The notes under the pieces are model-generated. The model saw nothing but the letters and a program-made list of their open reading frames with translations, had not been told where the DNA came from and searched no databases. A DNA stretch of 16,608 bases, from contig CAJLAN010000010.1 of the NCBI GenBank assembly GCA_905204635.1, forward strand, positions 1 through 16,608, in the 5' to 3' direction. The DNA comes from an uncultured Collinsella sp. GTDB taxonomy: Bacteria; Actinomycetota; Coriobacteriia; Coriobacteriales; Coriobacteriaceae. Position numbers and translations under genes: made by a program. This document shows, piece by piece, positions 1 to 6,683 of this stretch (within the stretch, counting starts at the first letter, position 1; every line of letters starts with the position of its first letter).

Positions 1-6
1 CATTTA

Positions 7-47
7 GGAACAGGTTTATTTTGGCAGATTTTATCTGCGTAAACGCC
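7..47 (+). repeat. GGGGACAG-family repeat, left copy
   Basis: This intergenic copy contains the core GGTTTATTTTGG at 13-24 and a small perfect stem, GCAGAT (24-29) with ATCTGC (33-38), around a TTT loop. It aligns in inverted orientation with 142-182, sharing the 12-base core, TTTTATC and AAA. It also matches the minus strand of 11061-11092 at 27 of 32 positions. It lies at the window edge, so its left boundary is unknown. The element is seen directly; any mobility or function is inference. Confidence 0.6.
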
Positions 48-103
48 GCAGTCGGCACATCGCAATAAACACGCTGCAACCATACATGCATAGCACCCCA
101 AAG

Positions 104-137
104 GGGGCCGGCCTCATCACAACCCGAGGCCGGCCCC
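104..137. terminator. Strong GC hairpin, probable terminator of an upstream gene
   Basis: A 12-bp perfect stem, GGGGCCGGCCTC (104-115) with GAGGCCGGCCCC (126-137), encloses a 10-base loop. It is followed by ATTTGCCGTTTTA, a weak T tract on the + strand. On the other strand the hairpin is followed by CTTTGGGG, also poor. It may terminate a gene lying left of the window. It sits between two inverted repeat copies (7-47 and 142-182), so it could instead be the centre of a composite element. Confidence 0.55.
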
Positions 138-141
138 ATTT

Positions 142-182
142 GCCGTTTTACCTGATAAAACCGACCAAAATAAACCTCTCCC
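142..182 (-). repeat. GGGGACAG-family repeat, right copy, inverted
   Basis: On the minus strand this reads GGGAGAGGTTTATTTTGG, followed by a degenerate version of the small stem seen in the left copy. With 7-47 it forms imperfect arms of about 41 bases around the hairpin at 104-137. The rest of 1-367 holds no convincing gene: a 62-codon minus-strand frame at 148-336 lacks a ribosome binding site and resembles no family. Confidence 0.55.
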
Positions 183-256
183 CCTTTGGTAGGCCAAAGT
201 GGATAAACCCTGCTCCCAACAGCCGAAGACACACGTAAGTGACATGTCCATGAGGG

Positions 257-262
257 TATAAT
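257..262 (+). promoter_or_regulatory. -10 box, probable promoter of nfnAB
   Basis: A perfect TATAAT lies about 105 bases upstream of the first nfn start codon. No good -35 hexamer stands 16-18 bases upstream; the only related sequence, GTGACA at 239-244, is too close. The expected start site, near 268-270, would put the hairpin at 267-301 at the very 5' end of the mRNA. Confidence 0.45.
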
Positions 263-266
263 TTGC

Positions 267-307
267 ACCGTATGTCTGCACAACGCCTGTGCGCGTACGG
301 TTTTATT
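267..307 (+). promoter_or_regulatory. Leader hairpin with T tract in the nfnAB 5' UTR
   Basis: The outer stem is ACCGTA (267-272) with TACGGT (296-301). The inner stem is GCACA (278-282) with TGTGC (288-292). TTTTATT follows at 301-307. Taken with the -10 box at 257-262, this would fold at the extreme 5' end of the transcript. It could stabilise the mRNA or act as an early attenuator. The fold is seen; the role is inference. Confidence 0.35.
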
Positions 308-367
308 CGGGCTACCGTCCATTTCCGTGGAGGCACGGTTCGGCGGCCCTAACAAGAGAGGGGTTCT

Positions 368-1207
368 ATGTATAAGATCCTGGAGAAGACGCAGTTCTCG
401 GAGAAGGTGTTCAAGTTCCGCATCGAGGCGCCTGCAATCGCCAAGCATGCGCACGCTGGACAGTTCCTCATGGTCCGCGCCAACGAGACGGGCGAGCGTG
501 TCCCGTTTACCCTGGCCGGCTGGAACGGTGACGAGGGCTGGGTCGAGTTCATCTTCATGGTGATCGGCAAGACCACCGAGATGCTGTCCACCTACGAGGC
601 CGGCGAGTCGCTGCGCGACGTCGTAGGCCCGCTGGGCGTTCCCACCGAGATGGCCGAAGGCCCCTGCGCCGTCATTGGCGGCGGCGTCGGCCTGGCAATT
701 GCCTTCCCGGTCGCCAAGCACCTGGTCGAGACCGGTCATGAGGTCCACGCCATCATGGGCGCCCGCACCAAGGACCTCCTGCTCATGGAGGACCAGTTCC
801 GCGAGCTCCTCGACGAGGACCACATCCACATCACCACTGACGACGGCTCCTACGGCGAGCAGGGCGTTGTCACCGCTCCGCTGGAGCGCCTGCTGCAGGA
901 CAAGGCCGTGAGCCAGGTCTTCTGCGTCGGCCCCGTTCCGATGATGAAGTTCTCGACCCTCACCGCCCAGAAGTACGACACCCCCATCACCGCGTCCCTC
1001 AACCCCATCATGGTTGACGGCACCGGCATGTGCGGCTGCTGCCGCGTCGAGGTGGGCGGCGTGACCAAGTTCGCTTGCGTCGACGGCCCCGACTTCGATG
1101 CCACCCTGGTCGACTGGGATGACCTTCGTGCCCGCCAGGCCGCTTACCGTTCCGAAGAGGGCGAGTCCCTCAAGGCCTATGAGGAAAAGAGCTGCGCATG
1201 CCACTAG
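368..1207 (+). CDS. nfnA: NfnA-type NADH/ferredoxin oxidoreductase subunit alpha
   Basis: This 279-residue protein belongs to the sulfide dehydrogenase / dihydroorotate dehydrogenase electron-transfer subunit family of ferredoxin-NADP reductase-like proteins. An FAD-binding beta-barrel occupies about residues 1-95 (RVPFTLAGW, 44-52). The nucleotide-binding domain has GGGVGLA at 104-110 and FCVGPVPMM at 185-193. A C-terminal [2Fe-2S] cluster site is formed by MCGCC (C222, C224, C225) and C237 in FACVDGPDFD. Length and cluster pattern fit NfnA, the NADH- and FAD-binding subunit of the electron-bifurcating transhydrogenase. The start is supported by GAGAGGGG five bases upstream. The gene overlaps the next by 10 bases, implying translational coupling. 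The alternative call, an electron-transfer partner of glutamate synthase, is less likely because no large GltB subunit is nearby. Confidence 0.85.
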   Translation: MYKILEKTQFSEKVFKFRIEAPAIAKHAHAGQFLMVRANETGERVPFTLAGWNGDEGWVEFIFMVIGKTTEMLSTYEAGESLRDVVGPLGVPTEMAEGPCAVIGGGVGLAIAFPVAKHLVETGHEVHAIMGARTKDLLLMEDQFRELLDEDHIHITTDDGSYGEQGVVTAPLERLLQDKAVSQVFCVGPVPMMKFSTLTAQKYDTPITASLNPIMVDGTGMCGCCRVEVGGVTKFACVDGPDFDATLVDWDDLRARQAAYRSEEGESLKAYEEKSCACH

Positions 1208-2607
1208 TTAACGGTCGTTTCGTTGCCGATATGAAGTCGCCCCGCACCCCCGATAACGAGGAGCCGGCTGCCGAGCGCGCCTGCGACTTCCGCCCCGTCG
1301 ACAAGGGCTTCACCGAGGAGATGGCGCTGGCCGAGGCCGAGCGCTGCCTCAACTGCAAGAAGCCGTTCTGTGTTGAGGGCTGCCCCGTCAACATCAACAT
1401 CCCCCGCTTTATCGAGCAGATCCGCGCGAAGGACTTCGGCGGCGCCCTCGATACCATCCGCGAGGACTCCATGCTTCCCGCTATCTGCGGCCGCGTCTGC
1501 CCGCAGGAGAGCCAGTGCGAGGGCAAGTGCATCCGTGGTAAGAAGTCCGAGCCCGTGGCCATCGGCCAGCTCGAGCGCTTCCTGGGCGACCGCCCCGAGC
1601 TCGCCTCCACGCCCAAGATGGCTCCCAAGAACGGCAAGAAGGTCGCCGTCGTCGGTTCCGGCCCGTCCGGCATCACCTGCGCCGGCGAGCTCGCCCGCAA
1701 CGGCTTTGACGTCACCGTCTTCGAGGCCTTCTTCACCGGCGGCGGCGTGCTGGTCTACGGCATCCCCGAGTTCCGTCTGCCCAAGGCAGTCGTCAAGCGC
1801 GAGATTGACGGCCTGGAGGACATGGGCGTCAAGTTTGAGTACAACTCCGTCGTGGGCAACATGGCCACGGCCGAGGAGCTGTTCGAGCAGGGCTTCGACG
1901 CCATCTACGTGGCGACCGGCGCTGGCCTGCCCAAGTTCCTCAACGTCCCCGGCGAGAACCTGCCCAACGTCTTCTTCGCTAACGAGTACCTCACCCGCGT
2001 GAACCTGATGAAGGCCAACAAGTTCCCCGAGTACGACACCCCCACCAAACACGGCAAGAACGTCGTCGTCTTTGGTGGCGGCAACGTGGCTATGGACGCC
2101 GTCCGTACCGCCAAGCGTCTGGGCGCCGAGCACGCCATCATCGCTTACCGCCGTACCGAGGACGAGATGCCCTGCCGTCGCGCCGAGCTGCACCATGCTA
2201 AGGCCGAGGGCGTCGAGGTTCTGCCGCTCGTCTCCCCGCTCGAGTTTGTCGCTGGCGAGGACGGCTCCGTGTGCGCCGTCAAGGTCCAGAAGATGGAGCT
2301 CGGCGAGCCCGACGAGTCCGGCCGCCGTCGCCCGGTGCCCATCGAGGGCGCCATCGAGGAGATTCCCTGCGACGTCGCGATCTCGGCTATCGGCACCAAC
2401 GCCAACCCCTTCGCAAAGAAGATCGGCGGCAAGATGGAGCTCAACAAGTGGGGCTACATCGTCGCCGACGAGGAGACCGGCCAGACCACCGATCCCCGCA
2501 TCTGGGCCGGCGGCGACATCGTCACCGGTGCCGCTACGGTCATTCTGGCGATGGGCGCCGGCAAGAAGGCCGCCGCTTCCATCACCAAGAGCCTGCTGGG
2601 CGAGTAA
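1198..2607 (+). CDS. nfnB: NfnB-type NADPH oxidoreductase subunit (GltA/GltD-like)
   Basis: This 469-residue flavoprotein is homologous to the glutamate synthase small subunit. The N-terminal [4Fe-4S] domain carries two cysteine sets: C50, C53, C58, C62 and C97, C101, C107, C111. The first Rossmann fold (FAD) has VAVVGSGPSG at 149-158. The second (NADPH) has VVVFGGGNVAMD at 289-300. A closing FAD motif, IWAGGDIVTGAATVILAMG, lies near the C-terminus. In NfnAB this subunit holds the bifurcating FAD and exchanges electrons among NADPH, ferredoxin and NADH. Its length equals that of known NfnB proteins. The ATG lies inside the end of the upstream gene, in another frame. Automatic annotation may call it gltA, the NADPH-dependent glutamate synthase small subunit; gene pairing favours Nfn. 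Confidence 0.85.
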   Translation: MPLVNGRFVADMKSPRTPDNEEPAAERACDFRPVDKGFTEEMALAEAERCLNCKKPFCVEGCPVNINIPRFIEQIRAKDFGGALDTIREDSMLPAICGRVCPQESQCEGKCIRGKKSEPVAIGQLERFLGDRPELASTPKMAPKNGKKVAVVGSGPSGITCAGELARNGFDVTVFEAFFTGGGVLVYGIPEFRLPKAVVKREIDGLEDMGVKFEYNSVVGNMATAEELFEQGFDAIYVATGAGLPKFLNVPGENLPNVFFANEYLTRVNLMKANKFPEYDTPTKHGKNVVVFGGGNVAMDAVRTAKRLGAEHAIIAYRRTEDEMPCRRAELHHAKAEGVEVLPLVSPLEFVAGEDGSVCAVKVQKMELGEPDESGRRRPVPIEGAIEEIPCDVAISAIGTNANPFAKKIGGKMELNKWGYIVADEETGQTTDPRIWAGGDIVTGAATVILAMGAGKKAAASITKSLLGE

Positions 2608-2635
2608 TCACCTACAGCGTTAGCCATCAAACGGC

Positions 2636-2674
2636 AAAGTCCCCGTCGAGCACACGCCCGGCGGGGACTTTTTC
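2636..2674 (+). terminator. Rho-independent terminator of nfnAB
   Basis: A 10-bp perfect stem, AAAGTCCCCG (2636-2645) with CGGGGACTTT (2662-2671), runs directly into a T tract (ACTTTTTCT). It starts 28 bases after the nfnB stop codon. Confidence 0.85.
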
Positions 2675-2690
2675 TATGCCGATCGCCCTA

Positions 2691-2727
2691 CCACCGCAAA
2701 GGTGCCTGTCCCCCTTGCGGTGGTTTT
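2691..2727 (+). repeat. GGGGACAG-family palindrome between convergent genes
   Basis: The arms CCACCGCAA (2691-2699) and TTGCGGTGG (2715-2723) enclose a loop holding GCCTGTCCCCC. TTTT follows on the + strand. It lies between the convergent nfnB and kinase genes, 10 bases past the kinase stop codon as read on the minus strand. It may act as a second terminator for nfnAB. The CTGTCCCC core links it to the other dispersed palindromes of the window. Confidence 0.6.
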
Positions 2728-2733
2728 GGTCGG

Positions 2734-3357
2734 CTAGTCTTCGAGCTGCGCCACTTTGTAGCGGTAGGCAGCGGCGATGACGTCCTTGCAGCCTTCGCGG
2801 CCCAGCTTGGCGCGGTTGACGACGATGTCCTTACCGCTCGTCATCTTCCACTTGCCGGCGCTGTAGCGCTTGTAGAACGCCTCGCGCGCCTTCTGCTGCT
2901 GCTTGACCAGCTTGGCGCCCTTCTTCTTGTTAAGACCACGCTTCTTGCGCACGATCTCGACGCGGTCCTCAAAGGGAGCGGTCACCAACACGGCAATGTG
3001 GCTGGGGTTGTTGCGCAGCAGGTAATCGGACAGACGGCCTTCGATAATGCAGCTCTCGGTCTCGCCCAGATCCAAAATCACCTGGCTCATCTTTTGGAAC
3101 AACTTATCCGAGTACGAACGCGCATCGTAGCGGTCGGGCAGAAACGCCATGTTCTCCACGGCCAGACGCTCATCATAGGCGGCCATCTTATCGAGCGACT
3201 CGCCCGCGCGCAGCGACGCACGTACCAGCAGCTCGTTATCGTACAGCGGAATCCCCAACTCGTCGGCAAGCATGCGGCCAATCTCGTGGCCCTCGGCGCC
3301 AAAGTCGCGCGCGATGGTAATGACCACAGGATTCTTCTTATTCTCCAGATCGCTCAT
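2734..3357 (-). CDS. Cytidylate kinase-like family protein
   Basis: This 207-residue protein matches the cytidylate-kinase-like family, which is distinct from canonical Cmk. The N-terminus, VVITIARDFGAEGHEIGRML, has the family's modified P-loop region (GAEGHEIG) in place of a standard GxxxxGK[ST]. It continues with LADELGIPLYDNELL. A central IIEGRLSDYLLR segment and a Lys/Arg-rich lid (VRKKRGLNKKKGAKLVKQQQK) follow. The true substrate is not established for this family, so CMP phosphorylation is only suggested. I start at 3357, where AGAAAGGA precedes the ATG, rather than 15 codons upstream. The gene lies 48 bases downstream of the ABC permease, with a hairpin between them, and may be partly co-transcribed with it. 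Confidence 0.78.
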   Translation of the reverse strand: MSDLENKKNPVVITIARDFGAEGHEIGRMLADELGIPLYDNELLVRASLRAGESLDKMAAYDERLAVENMAFLPDRYDARSYSDKLFQKMSQVILDLGETESCIIEGRLSDYLLRNNPSHIAVLVTAPFEDRVEIVRKKRGLNKKKGAKLVKQQQKAREAFYKRYSAGKWKMTSGKDIVVNRAKLGREGCKDVIAAAYRYKVAQLED

Positions 3358-3373
3358 CGCGATTCCTTTCTCT

Positions 3374-3404
3374 ATGTGACAAAGGGGCTGTCCCTTTGCC
3401 ACAT
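3374..3404 (-). repeat. GGGGACAG-family hairpin after the ABC transporter operon
   Basis: The arms ATGTGACAAAGGG (3374-3386) and CCCTTTGCCACAT (3392-3404) pair at 12 of 13 positions around a 5-base loop, GCTGT. The single mismatch is A-C on the + strand but a U-G wobble in minus-strand RNA, the direction of the flanking genes. It starts one base after the permease stop codon and ends 16 bases before the kinase start. It lacks a T tract, so it may tune read-through or protect the mRNA end rather than terminate. Confidence 0.6.
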
Positions 3405-3405
3405 T

Positions 3406-4044
3406 CTACGCTGCCACCATTCGCCTCTGATATGCGCGAACCAGCAACGAGATACCAAAGTTGAGCACAAAGTACATCGCAAACACCAGGCCGTAGAGCA
3501 TAAGAACCTGCGACAGGTCGATCGCGTGGGCCATCACGACGTTTGCCGTGTACATGAGCTCGGCCACGTTAATGCCCGAAAGATACGAGCTGTCCTTAAT
3601 GACGGTCGTGCACTGGCTAAACAGCGCCGGAATGATCGTCTTAAACGTCTGCGGCAGAATGATGTAGCGCATGGTGGCAAAGAAGCCAAAGCCCTGGCTC
3701 TGCGCCGCCTCAAACTGGCCACGCGGAATTGAGTTGAGACCGCCGCGCACAATCTCGGCCATAACAGCGCTGGTAAACAGCGTAAAGGCGATGGTCGAAA
3801 TCACAATGTCCAAACCCTGCACCGTAAAGTAGATAAACAGAATCCACAGCAGGTTTGGCGTGCAACGGAACAACTCGATATAGGCGCTCACCAAAATACG
3901 GAATGGGCGGGGCGCATAGCTTTTAACGAGCGCCAGCACCGTGCCAAAGATGAGCGAGAAAAAGATCGACAGCGCCGAGATCTCGATGGTCTTAACAAAG
4001 CCGCCCCAAATGTAGAGCAGGTTGGTCGCGTTGAAGATTTCCAT
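3406..4044 (-). CDS. Amino acid ABC transporter permease (HisM/GlnP family)
   Basis: This 212-residue integral membrane protein is one of two permeases of a polar amino acid importer. Hydrophobic spans start near residue 20 (ISALSIFFSLIFGTVLALV) and recur to the C-terminus, consistent with about five helices. The EAA loop that contacts the ATPase is clear: IPRGQFEAAQSQGF, followed by RYIILPQTFKTIIPAL. The start is preceded by GGAGG inside the end of the upstream permease gene, and only 3 bases separate the two frames. This is the last gene of the transporter operon. Substrate is not readable from the sequence. Confidence 0.9.
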   Translation of the reverse strand: MEIFNATNLLYIWGGFVKTIEISALSIFFSLIFGTVLALVKSYAPRPFRILVSAYIELFRCTPNLLWILFIYFTVQGLDIVISTIAFTLFTSAVMAEIVRGGLNSIPRGQFEAAQSQGFGFFATMRYIILPQTFKTIIPALFSQCTTVIKDSSYLSGINVAELMYTANVVMAHAIDLSQVLMLYGLVFAMYFVLNFGISLLVRAYQRRMVAA

Positions 4045-4047
4045 GCG

Positions 4048-4794
4048 CTAGGCCTCCTCTACGTTGTCGAGCCCCAGCTCGGCCAGGCTCACGCCGCGCG
4101 GACGCTCCTTGGAGCGACGCTCGAGCCACTGCACCAGCATGGCGAGCGGAAAGCAGATGATGAAGTACATAAGGCAGCAGACGATGTATCCCTGCAGGTA
4201 ACCGTACAGACTCACAAAGTTGTCGGAACGGTACATAAGGTCGCCGCCGGCCACGAGCGCCAGCACCGACGTGTTCTTGACCAGGTTGAGTGCCTGGTTA
4301 CACAGCGGCGGCAGAATGATCTTGAACGTCTGGGGCAGTACGATGTACCAGTATGCCCGCGCGCGGGTGAAGCCTTGGCTCTGGGCCGCCTCCATCTGAC
4401 CGCGCGGAACCGCCTCGATACCGGTGCGGATGACCTCCGAAATGTAGGCCGCGTGATACAGGCCCACACCCAAGAAGCCCAGCACGAACGGCGCGATGCG
4501 CACCGGCTGGTCGGCACCGGTTATGGCCTGCAAAAACTGCGGACCGGCCATGTACATAAAGAGCACCTGTACGGGCAACGGAGTGTTCTGGTAAAACTCC
4601 ACGTACACGCGGCTTATGGCGCGCAGCACGCGCGAGCGAGTGGTAGAGAACACGCCCAGCAGCGTGCCCAGCACCAGCGACAGCAGCAGACCGGCAACGA
4701 CCACCTGTAGCGTCACGCCAAAGCCCTCCCAGAAGGGCCCCATGTTTTGAAATGTCGTCGACCAACGGTCGGCGTCAAATAATCCTTCGAGCAT
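4048..4794 (-). CDS. Amino acid ABC transporter permease
   Basis: This 248-residue permease pairs with the one downstream to form the membrane channel. The EAA motif is VPRGQMEAAQSQGFTRARA, followed by YIVLPQTFKIILPPL, and several transmembrane segments are visible (for example LQVVVAGLLLSLVLGTLLGV). I start at 4794 because GGAAGGAATCAA directly precedes this ATG. A start 11 codons upstream would run into the end of the binding-protein gene. The gap to the binding-protein stop is 25 bases, typical of one operon. Confidence 0.9.
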   Translation of the reverse strand: MLEGLFDADRWSTTFQNMGPFWEGFGVTLQVVVAGLLLSLVLGTLLGVFSTTRSRVLRAISRVYVEFYQNTPLPVQVLFMYMAGPQFLQAITGADQPVRIAPFVLGFLGVGLYHAAYISEVIRTGIEAVPRGQMEAAQSQGFTRARAYWYIVLPQTFKIILPPLCNQALNLVKNTSVLALVAGGDLMYRSDNFVSLYGYLQGYIVCCLMYFIICFPLAMLVQWLERRSKERPRGVSLAELGLDNVEEA

Positions 4795-4819
4795 TTGATT
4801 CCTTCCTTGGACGATGCGC

Positions 4820-5695
4820 CTATACAAGACCCCAGGTCTTGACCTCTTGGTCGAGCCAGCCGTCGGCCAGGCGATCGCAAATCACCTGATCGACCACGGC
4901 CGAAAGGTCGCAGCCCTTCTTGGTCGCCACGCCGTAGCCCTGCTCGCCAAACTTGACCTCGGGCTGCAGCAGCTCAACGGTCTCGTTCATGTAACCGGCC
5001 AGCGTGGAGCGGTCCATGGCAAAGACGTCGATATTGCCGGCGTCGAGCGAGCTTTTGATGATGGGGTAGCCGCTAAAGGCCCTAAACTCGGGCTTGCAGC
5101 TAAAGCCGTTGTCCTTGATCATCTGCTCGATCAGGCCCTGCGTGGTGGCACCCTGGCTCACGCCAATGACCTTGCCGTCCAGATCCTCAATCGAGGTAAA
5201 GCCCGAACGCTTCTTGACCATAAGTCCCACGTAGTCGGTGCGGTACGGCGTCGAGAAATCCCAGCTCTTCTTGCGCTCGTCGGTGATGGTGTAGGTCGCC
5301 GCGACCACGTCAAGTTGGCCGTTATCGATCAGCGGGCCGCGCGTCTTGGGCGTTACGTCGGTAAACTCGACAAGCTCCTGGGCACGGGCCTCCTTGTAGC
5401 TCACGCCAAAGACGGCAGCGGCGATCTGGTAGCACAAATCGACTTCCATGCCCTCAAAGCGGCCCTTGGCGGTGTCGTAATAGCCGTAACCGGGAACATC
5501 CTTCTTAACGCCGGCATTCAGATGGCCACGCGACTTAATGGCCGCAAGCTTAGACCCCTTGTCAGAGCCCTCGCCGCTGGTGGAGTTGCCGCAACCGGCA
5601 AGCGCGGTCCCCGTCAGCGCAAGCATACCGGCGCCAGCCAGCTGCAAAAAGTGACGGCGCGACACGGCCGCCCTCGTCATATCCGTCATGTCCAT
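4820..5695 (-). CDS. Amino acid ABC transporter substrate-binding lipoprotein, Tat-type signal
   Basis: This 291-residue protein belongs to solute-binding family 3 (GlnH/PEB1-like). With the start at 5695, residues 12-18 read SRRHFLQ, a twin-arginine motif. A hydrophobic stretch follows, then the lipobox LAGC at 32-35, so C35 would be lipidated and the protein held at the outer face of the membrane. The mature domain starts with LAAIKSRGHLNAGVKKD and contains the family's FEGMEVDLCYQIA and GQLDVVAATYTITDERK segments. It captures an amino acid, probably Gln, Glu or Asp, and delivers it to the permeases. The start is uncertain: ATGs at 5695, 5689 and 5680 all keep the Tat motif. A longer frame to 5737 overlaps the ATPase gene and is less likely. 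Confidence 0.88.
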   Translation of the reverse strand: MDMTDMTRAAVSRRHFLQLAGAGMLALTGTALAGCGNSTSGEGSDKGSKLAAIKSRGHLNAGVKKDVPGYGYYDTAKGRFEGMEVDLCYQIAAAVFGVSYKEARAQELVEFTDVTPKTRGPLIDNGQLDVVAATYTITDERKKSWDFSTPYRTDYVGLMVKKRSGFTSIEDLDGKVIGVSQGATTQGLIEQMIKDNGFSCKPEFRAFSGYPIIKSSLDAGNIDVFAMDRSTLAGYMNETVELLQPEVKFGEQGYGVATKKGCDLSAVVDQVICDRLADGWLDQEVKTWGLV

Positions 5696-5703
5696 CACCG
5701 CGC

Positions 5704-6435
5704 CTAGTGCAGAATCTTGGACAGGAACTCGCGGCAACGCGGGTTCTCGGGGTTATCGAAGAAGTGCTCGGGCGTGCCCTCCTCCAGAATGCGGCCGTCC
5801 TCCATAAAGATGACGCGGTCGGCCACCTGGCGCGCAAAGCCCATCTCATGCGTCACGCAGATCATGGTGATATCCTCCTGCGCGAGCTCAATCATAACGT
5901 CCAGAACCTCCTGGACCATCTCGGGGTCGAGCGCCGAGGTCGGCTCGTCAAACAGGATGATGGGCTGCTTGGTGCACAGGGCACGGGCGATGGCGATGCG
6001 CTGCTGTTGACCGCCCGAGAGGTTCTGCGGATACTCGCCAGCCTTATGCGCCATGCCGACGCGCTTGAGCGCGGCAATGGCAATCTCGTTCGCCTCCTCC
6101 TTGCTCTTCTTTTGCAGCTTGATGGGCGCGAGCGTCAGATTGCCGAGCACCGTCATGTTGGGATACAGGTTGAATTGCTGAAACACCATGGAGCTATACT
6201 TGCGAGCCATCTCCAGGTGATTCTTTTTGGTGAGCGGCGTACCGTCGATGACGACCTTGCCCGACGTGGGCTCCTCCAGATAATCGACGCAACGGATGAG
6301 CGTCGACTTACCCGAACCGGAAGGCCCGATCATTACGAGCTTCTCGCCGCGCTTGACGGTGAGATTGATATCTTTGAGCACATGCAGGTCGCCAAAGTAC
6401 TTGTTGAGATGCTTGATCTCGATCATGTCTGCCAT
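5704..6435 (-). CDS. Polar amino acid ABC transporter ATP-binding protein
   Basis: This 243-residue ATPase has every expected motif: Walker [10 protein letters not shown] (37-45), Q-loop [10 protein letters not shown] (84-93), signature LSGGQQQR (139-146), Walker [14 protein letters not shown] (158-170) and the switch histidine H196. It closely resembles GlnQ/HisP-type ATPases. It is the first gene of the importer. The order ATPase, binding protein, permease, permease is the same as the glnQHMP operon of Bacillus. GGAAGGGA stands five bases before the ATG. Confidence 0.93.
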   Translation of the reverse strand: MADMIEIKHLNKYFGDLHVLKDINLTVKRGEKLVMIGPSGSGKSTLIRCVDYLEEPTSGKVVIDGTPLTKKNHLEMARKYSSMVFQQFNLYPNMTVLGNLTLAPIKLQKKSKEEANEIAIAALKRVGMAHKAGEYPQNLSGGQQQRIAIARALCTKQPIILFDEPTSALDPEMVQEVLDVMIELAQEDITMICVTHEMGFARQVADRVIFMEDGRILEEGTPEHFFDNPENPRCREFLSKILH

Positions 6436-6470
6436 GAATGTCCCTTCCCTGCGTTTACACGAGTTGAACT

Positions 6471-6476
6471 ATTGTA
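6471..6476 (-). promoter_or_regulatory. Possible -10 box of the ABC importer operon
   Basis: The minus strand reads TACAAT 35 bases upstream of the ATPase start. No convincing -35 hexamer is present at the usual spacing. Confidence 0.3.
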
Positions 6477-6541
6477 CGGAAAGAACCGCGTTTCCGCAGC
6501 CCACGCTACATTCCCGTAAAGAACACGCAACCTTTAACCCA

Positions 6542-6608
6542 CTCATTGGGGACAGACTTAAATGAGTACCTGCTCATTGGGGACTCATTTAAGCCTGTCC
6601 CCAATGAG
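6542..6608 (-). repeat. 26-bp near-perfect GGGGACAG-family inverted repeat
   Basis: The left arm (6542-6567) begins CTCATTGGGGACAG. The right arm (6583-6608) ends CTGTCCCCAATGAG. They pair at 25 of 26 positions around a 15-base loop. The one mismatch, A6556 with C6594, becomes a U-G wobble in minus-strand RNA. The loop carries a further CTCATTGGGG (6573-6582), so an alternative, shorter hairpin with the right arm is possible. It lies between the importer promoter region and the yqeY terminator. Confidence 0.8.
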
Positions 6609-6621
6609 CGCCTAGCCCAGC

Positions 6622-6653
6622 AAAAAGGGGCGCGACCATGACGGCCACGCCCC
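6622..6653 (-). terminator. Rho-independent terminator of the foldase-yqeY operon
   Basis: On the minus strand, GGGGCGTGGCC (6653-6643) pairs with GGTCGCGCCCC (6637-6627) at 9 of 11 positions. A five-base T tract (6626-6622) follows. It lies 31 bases past the yqeY stop. Confidence 0.8.
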
Positions 6654-6683
6654 CCTCGACATCAACTATGTACCGCTCGGCCC

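Noticed and set aside
148..336. Minus-strand 62-codon frame upstream of nfnA
   Set aside because: No ribosome binding site, no family resemblance, and it overlaps a repeat copy, the -10 box and the leader hairpin.
1204..2196. Long minus-strand open frame (330 codons) opposite nfnB
   Set aside because: Its composition (Gly, Ala, Leu, Val and His rich, low complexity) is what the antisense of GC-rich codons gives; nfnB has full motif support on the other strand.
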